Shown here in pieces: positions 53,424 to 64,000 of a stretch of DNA of 64,000 nucleotides; the stretch's first letter is position 1; each line of letters starts with the position of its first letter. The notes beneath the pieces were generated by a model. The model had not been told where the DNA came from, made no database searches, and was given only the letters and a program-made list of their open reading frames with translations. The DNA comes from Curtobacterium pusillum (GTDB lineage: Bacteria; Actinomycetota; Actinomycetes; Actinomycetales; Microbacteriaceae). The stretch spans positions 1 through 64,000 of the forward strand of contig NZ_JABMCE010000079.1 in NCBI RefSeq assembly GCF_013359865.1, in the 5' to 3' direction. Both the position numbers and the translations under genes were made by a program.

Positions 53424-54428
53424 CTAGCTGCGCGCCTTCGCGAGGAGGTCCTCGCGGGGGTTCTCGTCGGGCAGGGTCTCGGCGAGGGCCTCGACGGCCT
53501 CCCGCTGCTTGTCCGACAGGTGTGACGGCACCGCGACCTGGACGGTGGCGAGCAGGTCGCCCGTCCCGTTCTTGGTCGCGACGCCGCGGCCCTTGACGCG
53601 GAGGACGCGACCCGACGGCGTGCCGGGCGCGACCTTCAGCTTGACGGTGGAACCGCCGAGCGTCGGGACCTCGATCGTGGCACCGAGCGCAGCCTCCACG
53701 AACGTCACGGGGACGTCCAGCCGGAGGTTCTGCCCGTCGCGCTCGAAGACCGGGTGCTTCCGGACGGTGACCGTGACCACGAGGTCACCGGCCTCACCGC
53801 CGTCGGGCGAGGGTTCCCCACGCCCGCGCAACCGGATCTTCTGGCCGTCGGCGACGCCCGCCGGGATGCGGACGTTCACCGGCCGGCCGTTGCCCTGCGA
53901 CAGCTTGACGGTGTCTCCGGCGATCGCGGTCGTGAAGTCGAGCGTCGTCGTCGCGGTGACGTCCCGGCCCTTCGTGGGCCCGCCGAAGCCGCGGTAGCCG
54001 CCGGTGGACTGGCCGAAGCCGCCGCCACCGCCGAACATACCGCCGAGGATGTCCTCGAAGCCGCCCGCGCCGCCTGTTCCGCCCTGGCCGAAGCGGACGC
54101 GCTGTCCGCCCCCGCCCTGGCCGAACATGCCACCGAAGACGTCCTCGAAGCCGCCGCCCTGGCCCGGGCCACCCGCCGTGAAGCGGGCGCCCGAGCCCAT
54201 GGCACGGACCTGGTCGTACTCCTGGCGCTGCTCCTTGTCGGAGAGCACCGAGTAGGCCTCGCTGATCTCCTTGAAGCGGTTCTCGGCAGCAGCATCACCC
54301 GGGTTGGAGTCCGGGTGGTACTGCCGCGCGAGCTTGCGGTACGTCTTCTTCAGCTCGGCGTCGGAGGCGTCCTTGGAGACCCCGAGGACCTTGTAGAAGT
54401 CCTTGTCGAACCAGTCCTGACTGGCCAT
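53424..54428 (-). CDS. dnaJ: DnaJ/CbpA-type co-chaperone without zinc finger
   Basis: A 334-aa J-protein that stimulates DnaK. J domain (residues ~8-75) with intact HPD in RQYHPDSNPG, then a Gly/Phe-rich stretch (~85-155), then the two C-terminal substrate-binding domains (RVRG-type VKGRGVATKNGTGD). The four CXXCXGXG zinc motifs are absent, making it class B (CbpA-like), although it lies in the dnaK operon. AGGAGG is upstream of the ATG. Confidence 0.9.
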   Translation of the reverse strand: MASQDWFDKDFYKVLGVSKDASDAELKKTYRKLARQYHPDSNPGDAAAENRFKEISEAYSVLSDKEQRQEYDQVRAMGSGARFTAGGPGQGGGFEDVFGGMFGQGGGGQRVRFGQGGTGGAGGFEDILGGMFGGGGGFGQSTGGYRGFGGPTKGRDVTATTTLDFTTAIAGDTVKLSQGNGRPVNVRIPAGVADGQKIRLRGRGEPSPDGGEAGDLVVTVTVRKHPVFERDGQNLRLDVPVTFVEAALGATIEVPTLGGSTVKLKVAPGTPSGRVLRVKGRGVATKNGTGDLLATVQVAVPSHLSDKQREAVEALAETLPDENPREDLLAKARS

Positions 54429-54452
54429 GGATCACCTACCTCCTGTCGCGGA

Positions 54453-55094
54453 TCAGGCCGGGACCGCCACCGCGACCTTGGCCGCACGGAGGACGCGCTC
54501 ACCGAGCTTGTAGCCCGGCTCGACGACGTCCGCCACGGTCTGGCCGGTGGCGCCCGGGGTGGGGAGCTGCACGATGGCTTCGTGGATGTTCGGGTCGAAG
54601 GACTCGCCCTTCTCGCCGATCTGCACGAGCTTGAACCGGTCGAACCCGCCGCGGATCTTCTGGGCGATGAGCTGCATGGGGCCCTCGGCGAGGTCACCGT
54701 GGGCCTCGGCCCGGGTGAGGTCGTCGAGCGCCGGCAGGAGTGCACGCACCACCTCGGCAATGGCGACCTCGCGGTTGGCCTCACGGTCGCGCTCGACGCG
54801 CTTCCGGAAGTTCACCAGCTCGGCCTGTGCACGGAGCATGTCCGCCCGCATCTCGGCCACGAGGTCGCGGTCGGCGTCGGACAGCTTGTCCTCCGCCATC
54901 CCGCGCGCGGCGTCCGCCAGCAGTGCCTCGTCCTCAGGGGAGAGGTCGCCGGCCCCGCCGGCGGGGCCGTCCGTCGGGACTTCGACGTCCGGCCCCTCGG
55001 CCTCGATGAGGTCCTCGGGCTGCTGTGCGTTGGTGGCGTCGCCCTCGACCTGGGGTTCGTCCTCGTTCGGCACGTTGTCCTTGGGATCCGTCAT
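54453..55094 (-). CDS. grpE: Nucleotide exchange factor GrpE
   Basis: A 213-aa protein that releases ADP from DnaK. The N-terminal ~75 residues are acidic and disordered. The long helix (LRAQAELVNFRKRVERDREA) and the beta-domain (IHEAIVQLPTPGATGQTV, then VVEPGYKLGERVLRAAKVAV) are canonical. It starts 2 bp after the dnaK stop. Confidence 0.93.
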   Translation of the reverse strand: MTDPKDNVPNEDEPQVEGDATNAQQPEDLIEAEGPDVEVPTDGPAGGAGDLSPEDEALLADAARGMAEDKLSDADRDLVAEMRADMLRAQAELVNFRKRVERDREANREVAIAEVVRALLPALDDLTRAEAHGDLAEGPMQLIAQKIRGGFDRFKLVQIGEKGESFDPNIHEAIVQLPTPGATGQTVADVVEPGYKLGERVLRAAKVAVAVPA

Positions 55095-55096
55095 CG

Positions 55097-57111
<2,015 letters not shown>

Positions 57112-57131
57112 CCGATTCGTATTGCATCGGG

Positions 57132-57160
57132 TTGTATTTCAGTGTTGTGTTTGATATTTT
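57132..57160 (+). promoter_or_regulatory. Promoter of the 922-aa Ig-repeat protein
   Basis: TTGTAT (57132-57137), a 17-bp spacer and TATTTT (57155-57160) within a very A+T-rich tract, back to back with the dnaK promoter. Confidence 0.55.
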
Positions 57161-57267
57161 GGTAAGGCAGCGGGGTCTCCCGCGATGACACTGACCGCGA
57201 GCCGCGGGCGACCCGATCGTCCCGAACGCACGCACGCGGCCCGACCCCTTGAAAGGGATCACTACGC

Positions 57268-60036
57268 ATGTCCAACAAGAAGAAGCGTCTCGCGAAGGGC
57301 CTGGGCGCGAGCGTCCTCGCCGCCGCGACCATCGCCTCCGGCCTTTCTTTCGGTGCCTCCGCCGCCTCCGCCGCACCCCAGGCGAAAGCCGGCTACACGC
57401 CCTTCTATGGCTCAGCACCCACCATCTCCTCCCAGGGCACGGGTTTGTTCCCGGATCGTCCCTTCGGGGTCAAGTTCTGGGTTAGCAACTACCCGTCGAA
57501 CCCAGAAGCCCAGGGCACCTTCATGGTGGCTGTACCTGCCCCTAGCCTAGAGGAAGCGCGCCAGAGCACCCTGAGCTTTAGCTCTTTGGGGTCGGAATGG
57601 TCTCGGTGGCACGTCAACAACGTCGACGGGTGCTTGTTTGCTACAGGTGATGGGCAGTCTGCGGGCTCGCAAAAGTTTGGGGTTCTTTACCATTACAAGA
57701 AGTGCGATAACAACAACGCTGAAAGCCCTCGCCAGTTCAGGATTAACGAAGCCGGGGAGATCGAGAACCGCGCGTACCCGAAGCTGCGGTTCACGCACAT
57801 CCAAGAGAAGGACGGTATCAACTACCTCGCCAACTCGACGGGCGTGCAGGCCGACCTTGGGGGCGAGTTCGCGCGGAACAAGCTGACGGCGCAGGGTGCG
57901 TTCGATGCGGACGTGACGAAGAAGGGGATGATCTCGGGTATTGCCGAGAAGGGTGCCACGGTCGTCATCAAGAACGGCATGAACGAGGCCGGGCGCGTCA
58001 CGGCCGATGCCACGACGGGCGCGTACTCGATCGAGGTCGCTGCGCCGGACGCCGCTGGCACCGTGAACTACACTGTGTCGCAGATCGTCAACGGCACCGA
58101 ATCCGGTGACGTCAAGGTCGCGATGAACTACGGTTCCGCGGTCAAGGTCACCTCCCCCGCCGACCAGTCATCGGCGCAGCCGGGTCAGACCACGATCTCG
58201 GGCACCGGTGAGAACGGCGGCAAGGTCGAGGTCAAGGTCAACGGGCAGGCGCTGCCCGAGCAGACCGTCGCCTCGGGCAAGTGGTCCGTGAGCGCCGAGC
58301 TCCGTCGCGGCGAGAACACCATCACCGCCAAGCAGCTGTCGAAGGGTGCGAACACCACCACCTCGACGGTCACCGTGAACCCGGGCCAGAGCTCCCTCGA
58401 CCCGGCGACGGTCACCACGGACGAGTACGTCCCGGGTGAGCGGACCACGTTCGAGGGCACCGCGACGGCGGGTTCGACGCTCCGCATCCAGGACACCAAC
58501 GGCACCGATCTGCTCGGCCGGGACGTGCAGACCAACGCCCAGGGCAAGTGGTCGTTCGAGTACGCTCCTGCAGCAGACTCGACGAAGTTCACCTTCAAGA
58601 CGGTCCAGAGCCTGGCCGGTGACACCCGCACCGACGGTCCGTTCACCGTCGACGCGAAGCCGGACGCTTTCTCGCCGGTCACCGTCACGCGTCCGGAGAC
58701 GGTCACGCCCGGTGTCGAGAACGTCTTCACCGGCACCGCCACGCCGAACGCCACCTACCGGGTCCTCAACGCCTCGGGCACCCAGATCGTCCCCGGCACC
58801 TTCACGATCGACGCCAACGGCAACTGGACCTTCAACCGTGTGGTGTCCACCGGCGCCTCGAAGCTCGACTTCATCATCGAGCAGACGCTGAACGGCGAGA
58901 CCCGCAAGTCGCAGCTGTTCAGCATTAAGGCGAACGCCGGCTACGCGCCGATCACGAACGCCACGCAGAGCGTCCGCCCCGGCGTGCAGAACACGTTCAC
59001 GGGCACCGGTCCCGCCGGTGCGAGCTACCGGGTCCTGAACTCGGCGGGTAACCAGATCGTCGATGGCAGCTTCAAGATCGACGGGAACGGCAACTGGACC
59101 TTCGATCGCCTGGTGTCCGCCAACGCGACCGACTTCAGGTTCCGCCTCGAAGTGACCACCACGGACGGCGCGAAGTTCGTCTCGAAGGTCTTCACCGTTC
59201 AGGCCGAGATGCTCGAGCCGGTGACCGTGAGCACCACCGAGGTGTTCCCCGGCATCGAGAACACCTTCAGCGGTACTGGCCACAAGGGCGCCACGTACAC
59301 GGTGCTCAACGCGTCCGGCACCGTCCTCGACCCGAGCATCATCAGCGACTTCCGCGTCGACTCCCAGGGCAACTGGACGTTCAAGCGAGTCGTGTCGAAC
59401 GGGGCCACGGAGTTCAGGTTCAAGATCAAGCAGACGCTCAACGGTCAGAGCCGCACGAGCGAACTGTTCACGATCAACGCCGCGACGTTCCGCCCGGTCA
59501 CGGTCGAGAACGACGGCCTGAACGTCGGCATCTGGAACACGATCTCCGGGACCGCGACCCCCGGCTCGACGATCCGTGTGCTCACGGGCGCTGGAGCCGA
59601 GCTCCCGAAGATCAAGGACCTGACGATCGACGCCAAGGGCAAGTGGTCGTTCAAGCGCATCGCCTCGGCCAACGCGAACGATGTACTCGCGTTCAAGATC
59701 GAACAGAGCAAGGACGGGAAGACCAGCGTCAGCAACATGATCAACCTCGCGGCGGCCGAGTACGCGGACGTCACGATCGACAACGCCACTGTCATCCCGG
59801 GCAAGCCCAACACCTTCACCGGGAAGGCCACCCCCGGCGCGGCGTTCGAGGTGTTCACCCCGAGCAACGTCGGCGACAACGCGCTCGCCGCGGGCACCGT
59901 GAACGCTGACGGCACGTTCTCCTTCGACCGCACCGTCGGTACGGGCGCCACCCAGTACGCGTTCAAGGTCGTCCTCACCAAGGACGGCGAGCAGAGCGTC
60001 AGCAAGGTGTTCACCATCCCGGCCAGCACCAAGTAA
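57268..60036 (+). CDS. Large secreted protein with six ~90-aa Ig-like repeats
   Basis: A 922-aa exported protein. The signal peptide runs from KKKRLAKGLG through a hydrophobic core to ASAASAA. Residues ~36-200 form a variable head with a CLFATGDG ... KKCDNN ... QFR pattern like the ricin-B-type segment of the 49113 protein. Two or three Ig-like domains follow, then six copies of the shared ~90-aa repeat (starting near residues 378, 470, 561, 650, 742 and 834), each with PG-x-x-N-x-F-x-G-T, an ATYRVLN-type strand and a GNWTF-x-R-V motif. No sorting signal is seen. DNA at about 57440-57760, coding the head, is visibly poorer in G+C and uses A/T-ending codons, unlike the flanks, which suggests exchange of that domain. 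GAAAGGGATC precedes the ATG. Confidence 0.78.
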   Translation: MSNKKKRLAKGLGASVLAAATIASGLSFGASAASAAPQAKAGYTPFYGSAPTISSQGTGLFPDRPFGVKFWVSNYPSNPEAQGTFMVAVPAPSLEEARQSTLSFSSLGSEWSRWHVNNVDGCLFATGDGQSAGSQKFGVLYHYKKCDNNNAESPRQFRINEAGEIENRAYPKLRFTHIQEKDGINYLANSTGVQADLGGEFARNKLTAQGAFDADVTKKGMISGIAEKGATVVIKNGMNEAGRVTADATTGAYSIEVAAPDAAGTVNYTVSQIVNGTESGDVKVAMNYGSAVKVTSPADQSSAQPGQTTISGTGENGGKVEVKVNGQALPEQTVASGKWSVSAELRRGENTITAKQLSKGANTTTSTVTVNPGQSSLDPATVTTDEYVPGERTTFEGTATAGSTLRIQDTNGTDLLGRDVQTNAQGKWSFEYAPAADSTKFTFKTVQSLAGDTRTDGPFTVDAKPDAFSPVTVTRPETVTPGVENVFTGTATPNATYRVLNASGTQIVPGTFTIDANGNWTFNRVVSTGASKLDFIIEQTLNGETRKSQLFSIKANAGYAPITNATQSVRPGVQNTFTGTGPAGASYRVLNSAGNQIVDGSFKIDGNGNWTFDRLVSANATDFRFRLEVTTTDGAKFVSKVFTVQAEMLEPVTVSTTEVFPGIENTFSGTGHKGATYTVLNASGTVLDPSIISDFRVDSQGNWTFKRVVSNGATEFRFKIKQTLNGQSRTSELFTINAATFRPVTVENDGLNVGIWNTISGTATPGSTIRVLTGAGAELPKIKDLTIDAKGKWSFKRIASANANDVLAFKIEQSKDGKTSVSNMINLAAAEYADVTIDNATVIPGKPNTFTGKATPGAAFEVFTPSNVGDNALAAGTVNADGTFSFDRTVGTGATQYAFKVVLTKDGEQSVSKVFTIPASTK

Positions 60037-60051
60037 CACCGGCACCACGGC

Positions 60052-60091
60052 GACGGCGCCCCTGGAGCATCACCGCTCCAGGGGCGCCGTC
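60052..60091 (+). terminator. Strong intrinsic terminator
   Basis: Perfect 16-bp arms (60052-60067 and 60076-60091) around an 8-nt loop, 16 bp past the Ig-repeat stop. Confidence 0.85.
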
Positions 60092-60135
60092 CCACATCCG
60101 CACGATCCGCTCGCCCCGAACCAAGGACCCCTACG

Positions 60136-60558
60136 ATGACCTCCATCCTGACCCGCAGCATCGCCGCGACCGGCCTCGCCGTCATCGCCGCCTTCTGCGT
60201 CACGGCGTGCTCGCAGTCCGACGCCGACACCGCTCCCGAGCCGTCCCCCACCGCGACCGTCGCGCAGACGCAGTACAACGAGTGCATCGACGGCTCACTG
60301 CAGATCTTCGACGACAGCGACAACGCCAAGCCGGCCACGTTCGGCGACTGCGACGGCGCGAGCATCATCTCCTCCGAGCGCACCATCACGCTCGGGACCG
60401 TCCCGACGCTCACCGTCGAGGGCCAGAAGAACACGATCACCGTTGCGGGCGTGAAGACCCTCGCGGTCCTGGGCGACGGCAACACGATCACGTACCAGGG
60501 CGACGCCCCGAAGGTCGACGACCAGGGCGAGGGCAACACGATCCAGCCCGTCGGCTGA
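60136..60558 (+). CDS. DUF3060-type lipoprotein
   Basis: A 140-aa exported protein. The signal peptide ends in a lipobox-like VTAC, so it should be lipid-anchored. After a Pro/Thr linker, the C-terminal ~80 residues have short repeats (TVEGQKNTITV, AVLGDGNTITYQG, DQGEGNTIQPV) typical of DUF3060 beta-solenoids. Function unknown. It lies between terminators and thus forms its own transcript or is a read-through partner of the Ig-repeat gene. Confidence 0.75.
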   Translation: MTSILTRSIAATGLAVIAAFCVTACSQSDADTAPEPSPTATVAQTQYNECIDGSLQIFDDSDNAKPATFGDCDGASIISSERTITLGTVPTLTVEGQKNTITVAGVKTLAVLGDGNTITYQGDAPKVDDQGEGNTIQPVG

Positions 60559-60566
60559 CGACTATC

Positions 60567-60602
60567 CAGAGACCCCCGAGTGCCACCGCTCGGGGGTCTC
60601 TG
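60567..60602 (+). terminator. Terminator after the DUF3060 gene
   Basis: Perfect 14-bp arms (60567-60580 and 60589-60602) with an 8-nt loop, isolating the following exopolysaccharide operon. Confidence 0.85.
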
Positions 60603-60613
60603 CACATCTACCG

Positions 60614-60652
60614 CATGTCGGTATTGTCATGCGACATGTTATGTATTACAGT
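60614..60652 (+). promoter_or_regulatory. Exopolysaccharide operon promoter with operator-like dyad
   Basis: TTGTCA (60624-60629), a 17-bp spacer and TACAGT (60647-60652). A perfect CATGTCG-N11-CGACATG inverted repeat (60614-60638) overlaps the -35 box. Arm length and spacing equal those of the dyad at 44073-44097, but the sequences differ. Confidence 0.6.
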
Positions 60653-60682
60653 GGGAGAGCAAGCCCGAAACGGAGGACTCCC

Positions 60683-62068
60683 ATGAACGTCATGACGATC
60701 ACCCACGCCCTGCTCCGCGGGTGGTGGATCCTCGCGGCGTGCACGGCGCTCGGCGGTACCGCAGCCGCGCTTGTCACCTCGACCACCGCCCCGACCTACC
60801 GCGCCACGACCTCGTACTACGTGTCGGTCGCGGGTCAGGACACCGCGAGCGCCGTCGACATCGCCCAGGGCTCCGCTGCCGCGCAGCAGAAGATCAAGTC
60901 GTACACGGAGCTCGCCTCGGCCCCCCGGGTCCTCCAGACGGTCATCACGGACCTCGACCTCGACGTCACCCCCGCCGAACTCGCGCGCCAGGTCACCGCC
61001 ACCGTCCGAACCGGCACGGTCATCATCTCCATCGCCGTCACCGAGTCCGACGCGGCCAAGTCCGCGAAGATCGCCGAGTCCGTCGGCACCACGCTCGCCG
61101 CGGTCGTCTCGCAGATCGAACCGGCGTCGGTCGACGGCGCGCCCTCGGTCAAGCTCGAGGAAGTCACCCCCGCCGTCACCCCGCAGACACCGATCGGGCC
61201 GAAGACGATCATGAACATCGTGCTCGGCATCGGCGGCGGTGCTGCTGTGGGAACCGCTCTCGCCCTCCTGCGCGCCGCGCTCGACACCCGGATCCGAACC
61301 ACCACCGACGTCGCGGACCTCGGGATCGCCCTGGTCGGGGACATCGCCTTCGACGCTGAGGCTGATCGCCGGCCCCTCATCGTCCGCGACGAGGCGAACA
61401 GCCCGCGTACAGAAGCCTTCCGCAGCCTGCGCACGAACATCCAGTTCCTCCGCACCGGCGGGCCGCGTTCGATAGCGGTGACGAGCGCCCGTCCCTCGGA
61501 GGGCAAGACGACGACCACGGCGAACCTCGCGATCGCGCTGAGCCAGAGCGGCATGCGCACCATCGTGATCGATGCGGACCTGCGCCGACCCAACCTGGCG
61601 AAGACGATGGGCATCGAGGGTGCCGTCGGTCTGACCGACCTGCTCGTCGGACGCGCCGAGTTGGACGATGTCCTCCAGCCGTGGGGCACCGACTCCCTCA
61701 CGATCCTCCCCGCCGGCACGATTCCCCCGAACCCGAGCGAACTCATCGGCTCCGAGGCCATGGAACACGTCCTCGAAGAGCTCACGGCACGTTTCGACGT
61801 CGTCCTCATCGACACGCCTCCGTTGCTCGCGGTCACCGACGCCACCCTGATCAGCACGCTCGTCTCGACGACCCTGCTGGTCAGCGCGGCGAACCAGACG
61901 AAGCGCTCCGAGCTCCGACTCGCCGTCGACGCACTGGAACGTGTCGGTCAGCACGCGGACGGCCTCGTCCTCACGAAGACGAAGCACAAGATCTCCGGCT
62001 ACGGCTACTACCGCTCCGAGTACACGAACTCTCCGACCGGCACGGCCGGCACGGCCGACGCCCCCTGA
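60683..62068 (+). CDS. Polysaccharide co-polymerase / tyrosine autokinase (Wzz-BY-kinase)
   Basis: A 461-aa inner-membrane protein controlling exopolysaccharide chain length and export. Two membrane helices (near residues 12-32 and 178-198) bracket an extracytoplasmic Wzz domain. The cytoplasmic BY-kinase part has Walker A ARPSEGKTTTTANLA (~residue 272), Walker A' VIDADLRRP and Walker B VVLIDTPP. The C-terminal Tyr cluster GYGYYRSEY is the usual autophosphorylation site. GGAGG precedes the ATG at 60683. First gene of an operon that continues past the window. Confidence 0.92.
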   Translation: MNVMTITHALLRGWWILAACTALGGTAAALVTSTTAPTYRATTSYYVSVAGQDTASAVDIAQGSAAAQQKIKSYTELASAPRVLQTVITDLDLDVTPAELARQVTATVRTGTVIISIAVTESDAAKSAKIAESVGTTLAAVVSQIEPASVDGAPSVKLEEVTPAVTPQTPIGPKTIMNIVLGIGGGAAVGTALALLRAALDTRIRTTTDVADLGIALVGDIAFDAEADRRPLIVRDEANSPRTEAFRSLRTNIQFLRTGGPRSIAVTSARPSEGKTTTTANLAIALSQSGMRTIVIDADLRRPNLAKTMGIEGAVGLTDLLVGRAELDDVLQPWGTDSLTILPAGTIPPNPSELIGSEAMEHVLEELTARFDVVLIDTPPLLAVTDATLISTLVSTTLLVSAANQTKRSELRLAVDALERVGQHADGLVLTKTKHKISGYGYYRSEYTNSPTGTAGTADAP

Positions 62069-62099
62069 CGGAACCGATCACGAGAACAGGAGTCACCCG

Positions 62100-62741
62100 A
62101 TGCAGACCACCATCCCGCGGAGCACACTCCGCACCAAGCGCGTCCTCGACGTCGTCGGTGCCGCACTCGGCCTCGTGCTCACCGCACCGCTCCTGCTGGT
62201 CATCGCGCTACTTGTCGCAGTCGGTCTCGGGCGCCCGGTCATCTTTCGGCAGGAGCGCCCCGGGCTGCACGGCGAGGTCTTCACCATCCTGAAGTTCCGC
62301 ACCATGCGCGAGGTCGACGAGGCCAAGGGGCAGGTGACGGACGCGCAGCGCCTCACCCGATTCGGGAAGTTCCTGCGCTCGACGAGCATCGACGAACTCC
62401 CCAGCCTGTGGAACATCCTCCGCGGCGACATGAGCATCGTGGGCCCGCGTCCGAGTCTCGTTCGCTACCTCGAGCTCTACACCCCTGAGGAGTCCCGCCG
62501 GCACGATGTGCGACCGGGCCTCACCGGGCTCGCACAGGTCCGCGGACGCAATGCGCTGCCCTGGCCGGAGCGTCTCCGCTCGGACGTCGAGTACGTCGAC
62601 TCCCTCTCGATCGGGCTCGACCTCCGCATCCTCCTCCGCACGGTCGTGGTCGTCCTCAGTCGAGAGGGGATCAACGCCCCGGGACACGTCAGCTCGGACG
62701 TATTCACCGGCACCGAAGCGATGAGTGGGAGCCACGCATGA
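62100..62741 (+). CDS. Undecaprenyl-phosphate sugar phosphotransferase (short PGT)
   Basis: A 213-aa monotopic phosphoglycosyl transferase that starts glycan assembly by moving sugar-1-phosphate onto undecaprenyl phosphate. An N-terminal re-entrant helix (KRVLDVVGAALGLVLTAPLL) is followed by FRQERPG, ILKFRTM and the catalytic block SIDELPSLWNILRGDMS then IVGPRPSL. Size fits the minimal PglC-like class. AGGAG lies 9 nt upstream. Its stop overlaps the next start (ATGA). Confidence 0.93.
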   Translation: MQTTIPRSTLRTKRVLDVVGAALGLVLTAPLLLVIALLVAVGLGRPVIFRQERPGLHGEVFTILKFRTMREVDEAKGQVTDAQRLTRFGKFLRSTSIDELPSLWNILRGDMSIVGPRPSLVRYLELYTPEESRRHDVRPGLTGLAQVRGRNALPWPERLRSDVEYVDSLSIGLDLRILLRTVVVVLSREGINAPGHVSSDVFTGTEAMSGSHA

Positions 62742-64000
62742 AGACCGTGTGGATCGTGAACCACTACGCCCACCACCGTGCACGCGACGGGCGTGCGACG
62801 CGCCACGAGTACCTGGCCGAAGCCCTGGTGGCGAACGGCTGGCGCACCATCGTGATCGCAGCGGGCACCGACCACCCGACGGGCCGCTCGCACCTGAACG
62901 GCCGCAAGCTAACGGAGCAGTGGAACGGCGAGGGCTACGGCTTCCTGTGGCTCCGCGGGGTCGACTACCGCGGTGCGGGGATGGGCCGGGCAGTTCGCCG
63001 CATCGCTGACATCCTCCTGTTCACGATCCTCCTGCTGCTCCCCGGCACGGTTCGGCGGCTTCCCCGCCCGGACGTGATCATCGGCGGTTCGTTCCACCCA
63101 CTCGCCGCTTGGGGGGCTTCCGTCCTCGCGAGACGGCTCGGCGTCCCGTTCGTGTTCGAGCCGCGGGACCTCTGGCCGGAGTCGGCCGTGGGCCTTGCCG
63201 GCCTGACCGAGCGTCATCCGGCGATCCGCGTCCTCCGTGTCCTCGAGCGCACCATCGTGGCGCGGGCGGCGCACATCGTCTCCCCGCTCGACGGCGTCGG
63301 CCGCTACTACGCGGACCGCGGGTACACCGGGGACTTCACGTGGGTGCCGAACGGCGTCGCGGTCGACCAGCTCGCCGAGGACCAGGCGGAGCCCGATGTG
63401 ACGGTGTCCGACAACGAGGGATTCACCATCACCTACATCGGCTCCATGGGCCCGGCGAACGCCCTCGAATCCGTCATCGACGCCTTCGAGGTGGCGACCT
63501 CTCGAGCCGCAGAACGCTGCCTCGGTCCGCTCTCGCTCCGTATGGTCGGGGACGGTTCGGACGTGACGGCGCTTCGTGAACGCGCGTCGCGCCTCCAGTC
63601 CGCCGCTTCGATCACGTGGGACGGCCGCGTCTCGCAGGCTCAGGCACGCATGATCGGCCGTCAGGCCGGTTGCCTCGTCGTGAACATGCACGACCTGCCG
63701 CTGTACCGACACGGGGTCTCGATGAACAAGCAGTACGAGTACATGCTGCTGGCCCGTCCGTTGCTCGTCGGCGCTCCGGTCGCTCTCGAGCCCGTCGTGG
63801 CTTCCCGGAGCGGCGTGCACGTCGGCGCCGATGACGTGGACGCCCTCGCCGAGGGGATGCTCGCCCTCGCGGCGATGCCCGCTGCGGAACGCGACGCCAT
63901 GGGCGCCCGCGGGCGCGCGCACGTCCTCCGACACCACGATTACCGCAACCTGGCGGCCGTCCTCGCCGACGCACTCGACTCCACGCTCTCCGCCGTCCGC
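62738..64000 (+). CDS. GT4 family glycosyltransferase (3' end beyond window)
   Basis: At least 421 residues are encoded with no stop before the window ends. A GT-B fold glycosyltransferase: the N-terminal acceptor domain starts TVWIVNHYAHH, PDVIIGGSFHPLAAW and FEPRDLWPES are typical of WcaL/WbuB-like enzymes, and the donor domain has TYIGSMGPANALE, a GDG motif and KQYEYMLLARPLL, the E-containing nucleotide-sugar site. It should add the next sugar to the lipid-linked glycan begun by the preceding PGT. A CTGGAGGCGCG copy lies in the donor domain (63588-63598). Confidence 0.88.
   Translation, partial: MKTVWIVNHYAHHRARDGRATRHEYLAEALVANGWRTIVIAAGTDHPTGRSHLNGRKLTEQWNGEGYGFLWLRGVDYRGAGMGRAVRRIADILLFTILLLLPGTVRRLPRPDVIIGGSFHPLAAWGASVLARRLGVPFVFEPRDLWPESAVGLAGLTERHPAIRVLRVLERTIVARAAHIVSPLDGVGRYYADRGYTGDFTWVPNGVAVDQLAEDQAEPDVTVSDNEGFTITYIGSMGPANALESVIDAFEVATSRAAERCLGPLSLRMVGDGSDVTALRERASRLQSAASITWDGRVSQAQARMIGRQAGCLVVNMHDLPLYRHGVSMNKQYEYMLLARPLLVGAPVALEPVVASRSGVHVGADDVDALAEGMLALAAMPAAERDAMGARGRAHVLRHHDYRNLAAVLADALDSTLSAVR
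63588..63598 (-). repeat. Dispersed motif CTGGAGGCGCG, intragenic copy
   Basis: Exact 11-mer inside the GT4 gene, read as S-R-L-Q. Confidence 0.8.

Overview
This is a 64 kb stretch of high-G+C actinobacterial chromosome. Dense gene packing, GTG and TTG starts, 4-bp ATGA/GTGA stop-start overlaps, a dnaK-grpE-dnaJ-hspR operon, an Asp23-type envelope operon and many apparently leaderless promoters (TANNNT box 6-8 nt before the start codon) fit Microbacteriaceae. A Curtobacterium-like organism is my best guess, but that is inference, because no rRNA or tRNA gene is present to settle it. I see no integrase, transposase, phage gene or CRISPR array.

Layout. 0-3.5 kb: a Ca2+/cation antiporter behind a yybP-ykoY (manganese) riboswitch, then a FAD monooxygenase divergent from its probable TetR regulator. 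3.6-9.5 kb: pyrE overlapping a large membrane-anchored septum-formation-type protein, a polytopic membrane protein and a secreted M23 peptidase. 9.5-12.5 kb: a six-gene Asp23/DUF2273/DUF6286/AmaP-like operon ending in an APH-type kinase. 12.6-20.2 kb: xthA, a Met/Cys-rich copper-storage-like protein, AEC transporter, nitroreductase, thioesterase, HAD phosphatase, trpF, a Ser/Thr kinase and a DedA protein. 20.2-31.8 kb: sugar use (ROK regulator with GH20 hexosaminidase, a lone NDP-sugar dehydratase, the fruR-fruK-fruA operon and a carbohydrate ABC transporter). 32-36.8 kb: DUF2231 protein, N-domain-less ClpB, DHA2 MFS pump, TatA. 36.8-40 kb: GH2 beta-mannosidase-like enzyme and a small protein.

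40-64 kb is a cell-surface region: a 1294-aa repeat protein with an LAFTG sorting signal, two Tat-exported parallel beta-helix paralogues flanking an rRNA-methyltransferase-like gene, three secreted proteins sharing a ~90-aa Ig-like repeat, a DUF3060 lipoprotein, and the start of an exopolysaccharide operon (BY-kinase/Wzz, phosphoglycosyl transferase, GT4, cut by the window end). The heat-shock operon sits inside it. The arrangement suggests an envelope or biofilm-matrix module; that function is inferred.

Two cross-cutting signals stand out. First, a short DNA motif, CTGGAGGCGCG, occurs 13 times exactly. It is read in several frames inside genes, forms palindromic terminator-like hairpins after genes, and sits once in the -35/-10 spacer of dnaK. 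Second, HAIR-type HspR operators lie before clpB (one) and dnaK (two), with hspR in the same window.
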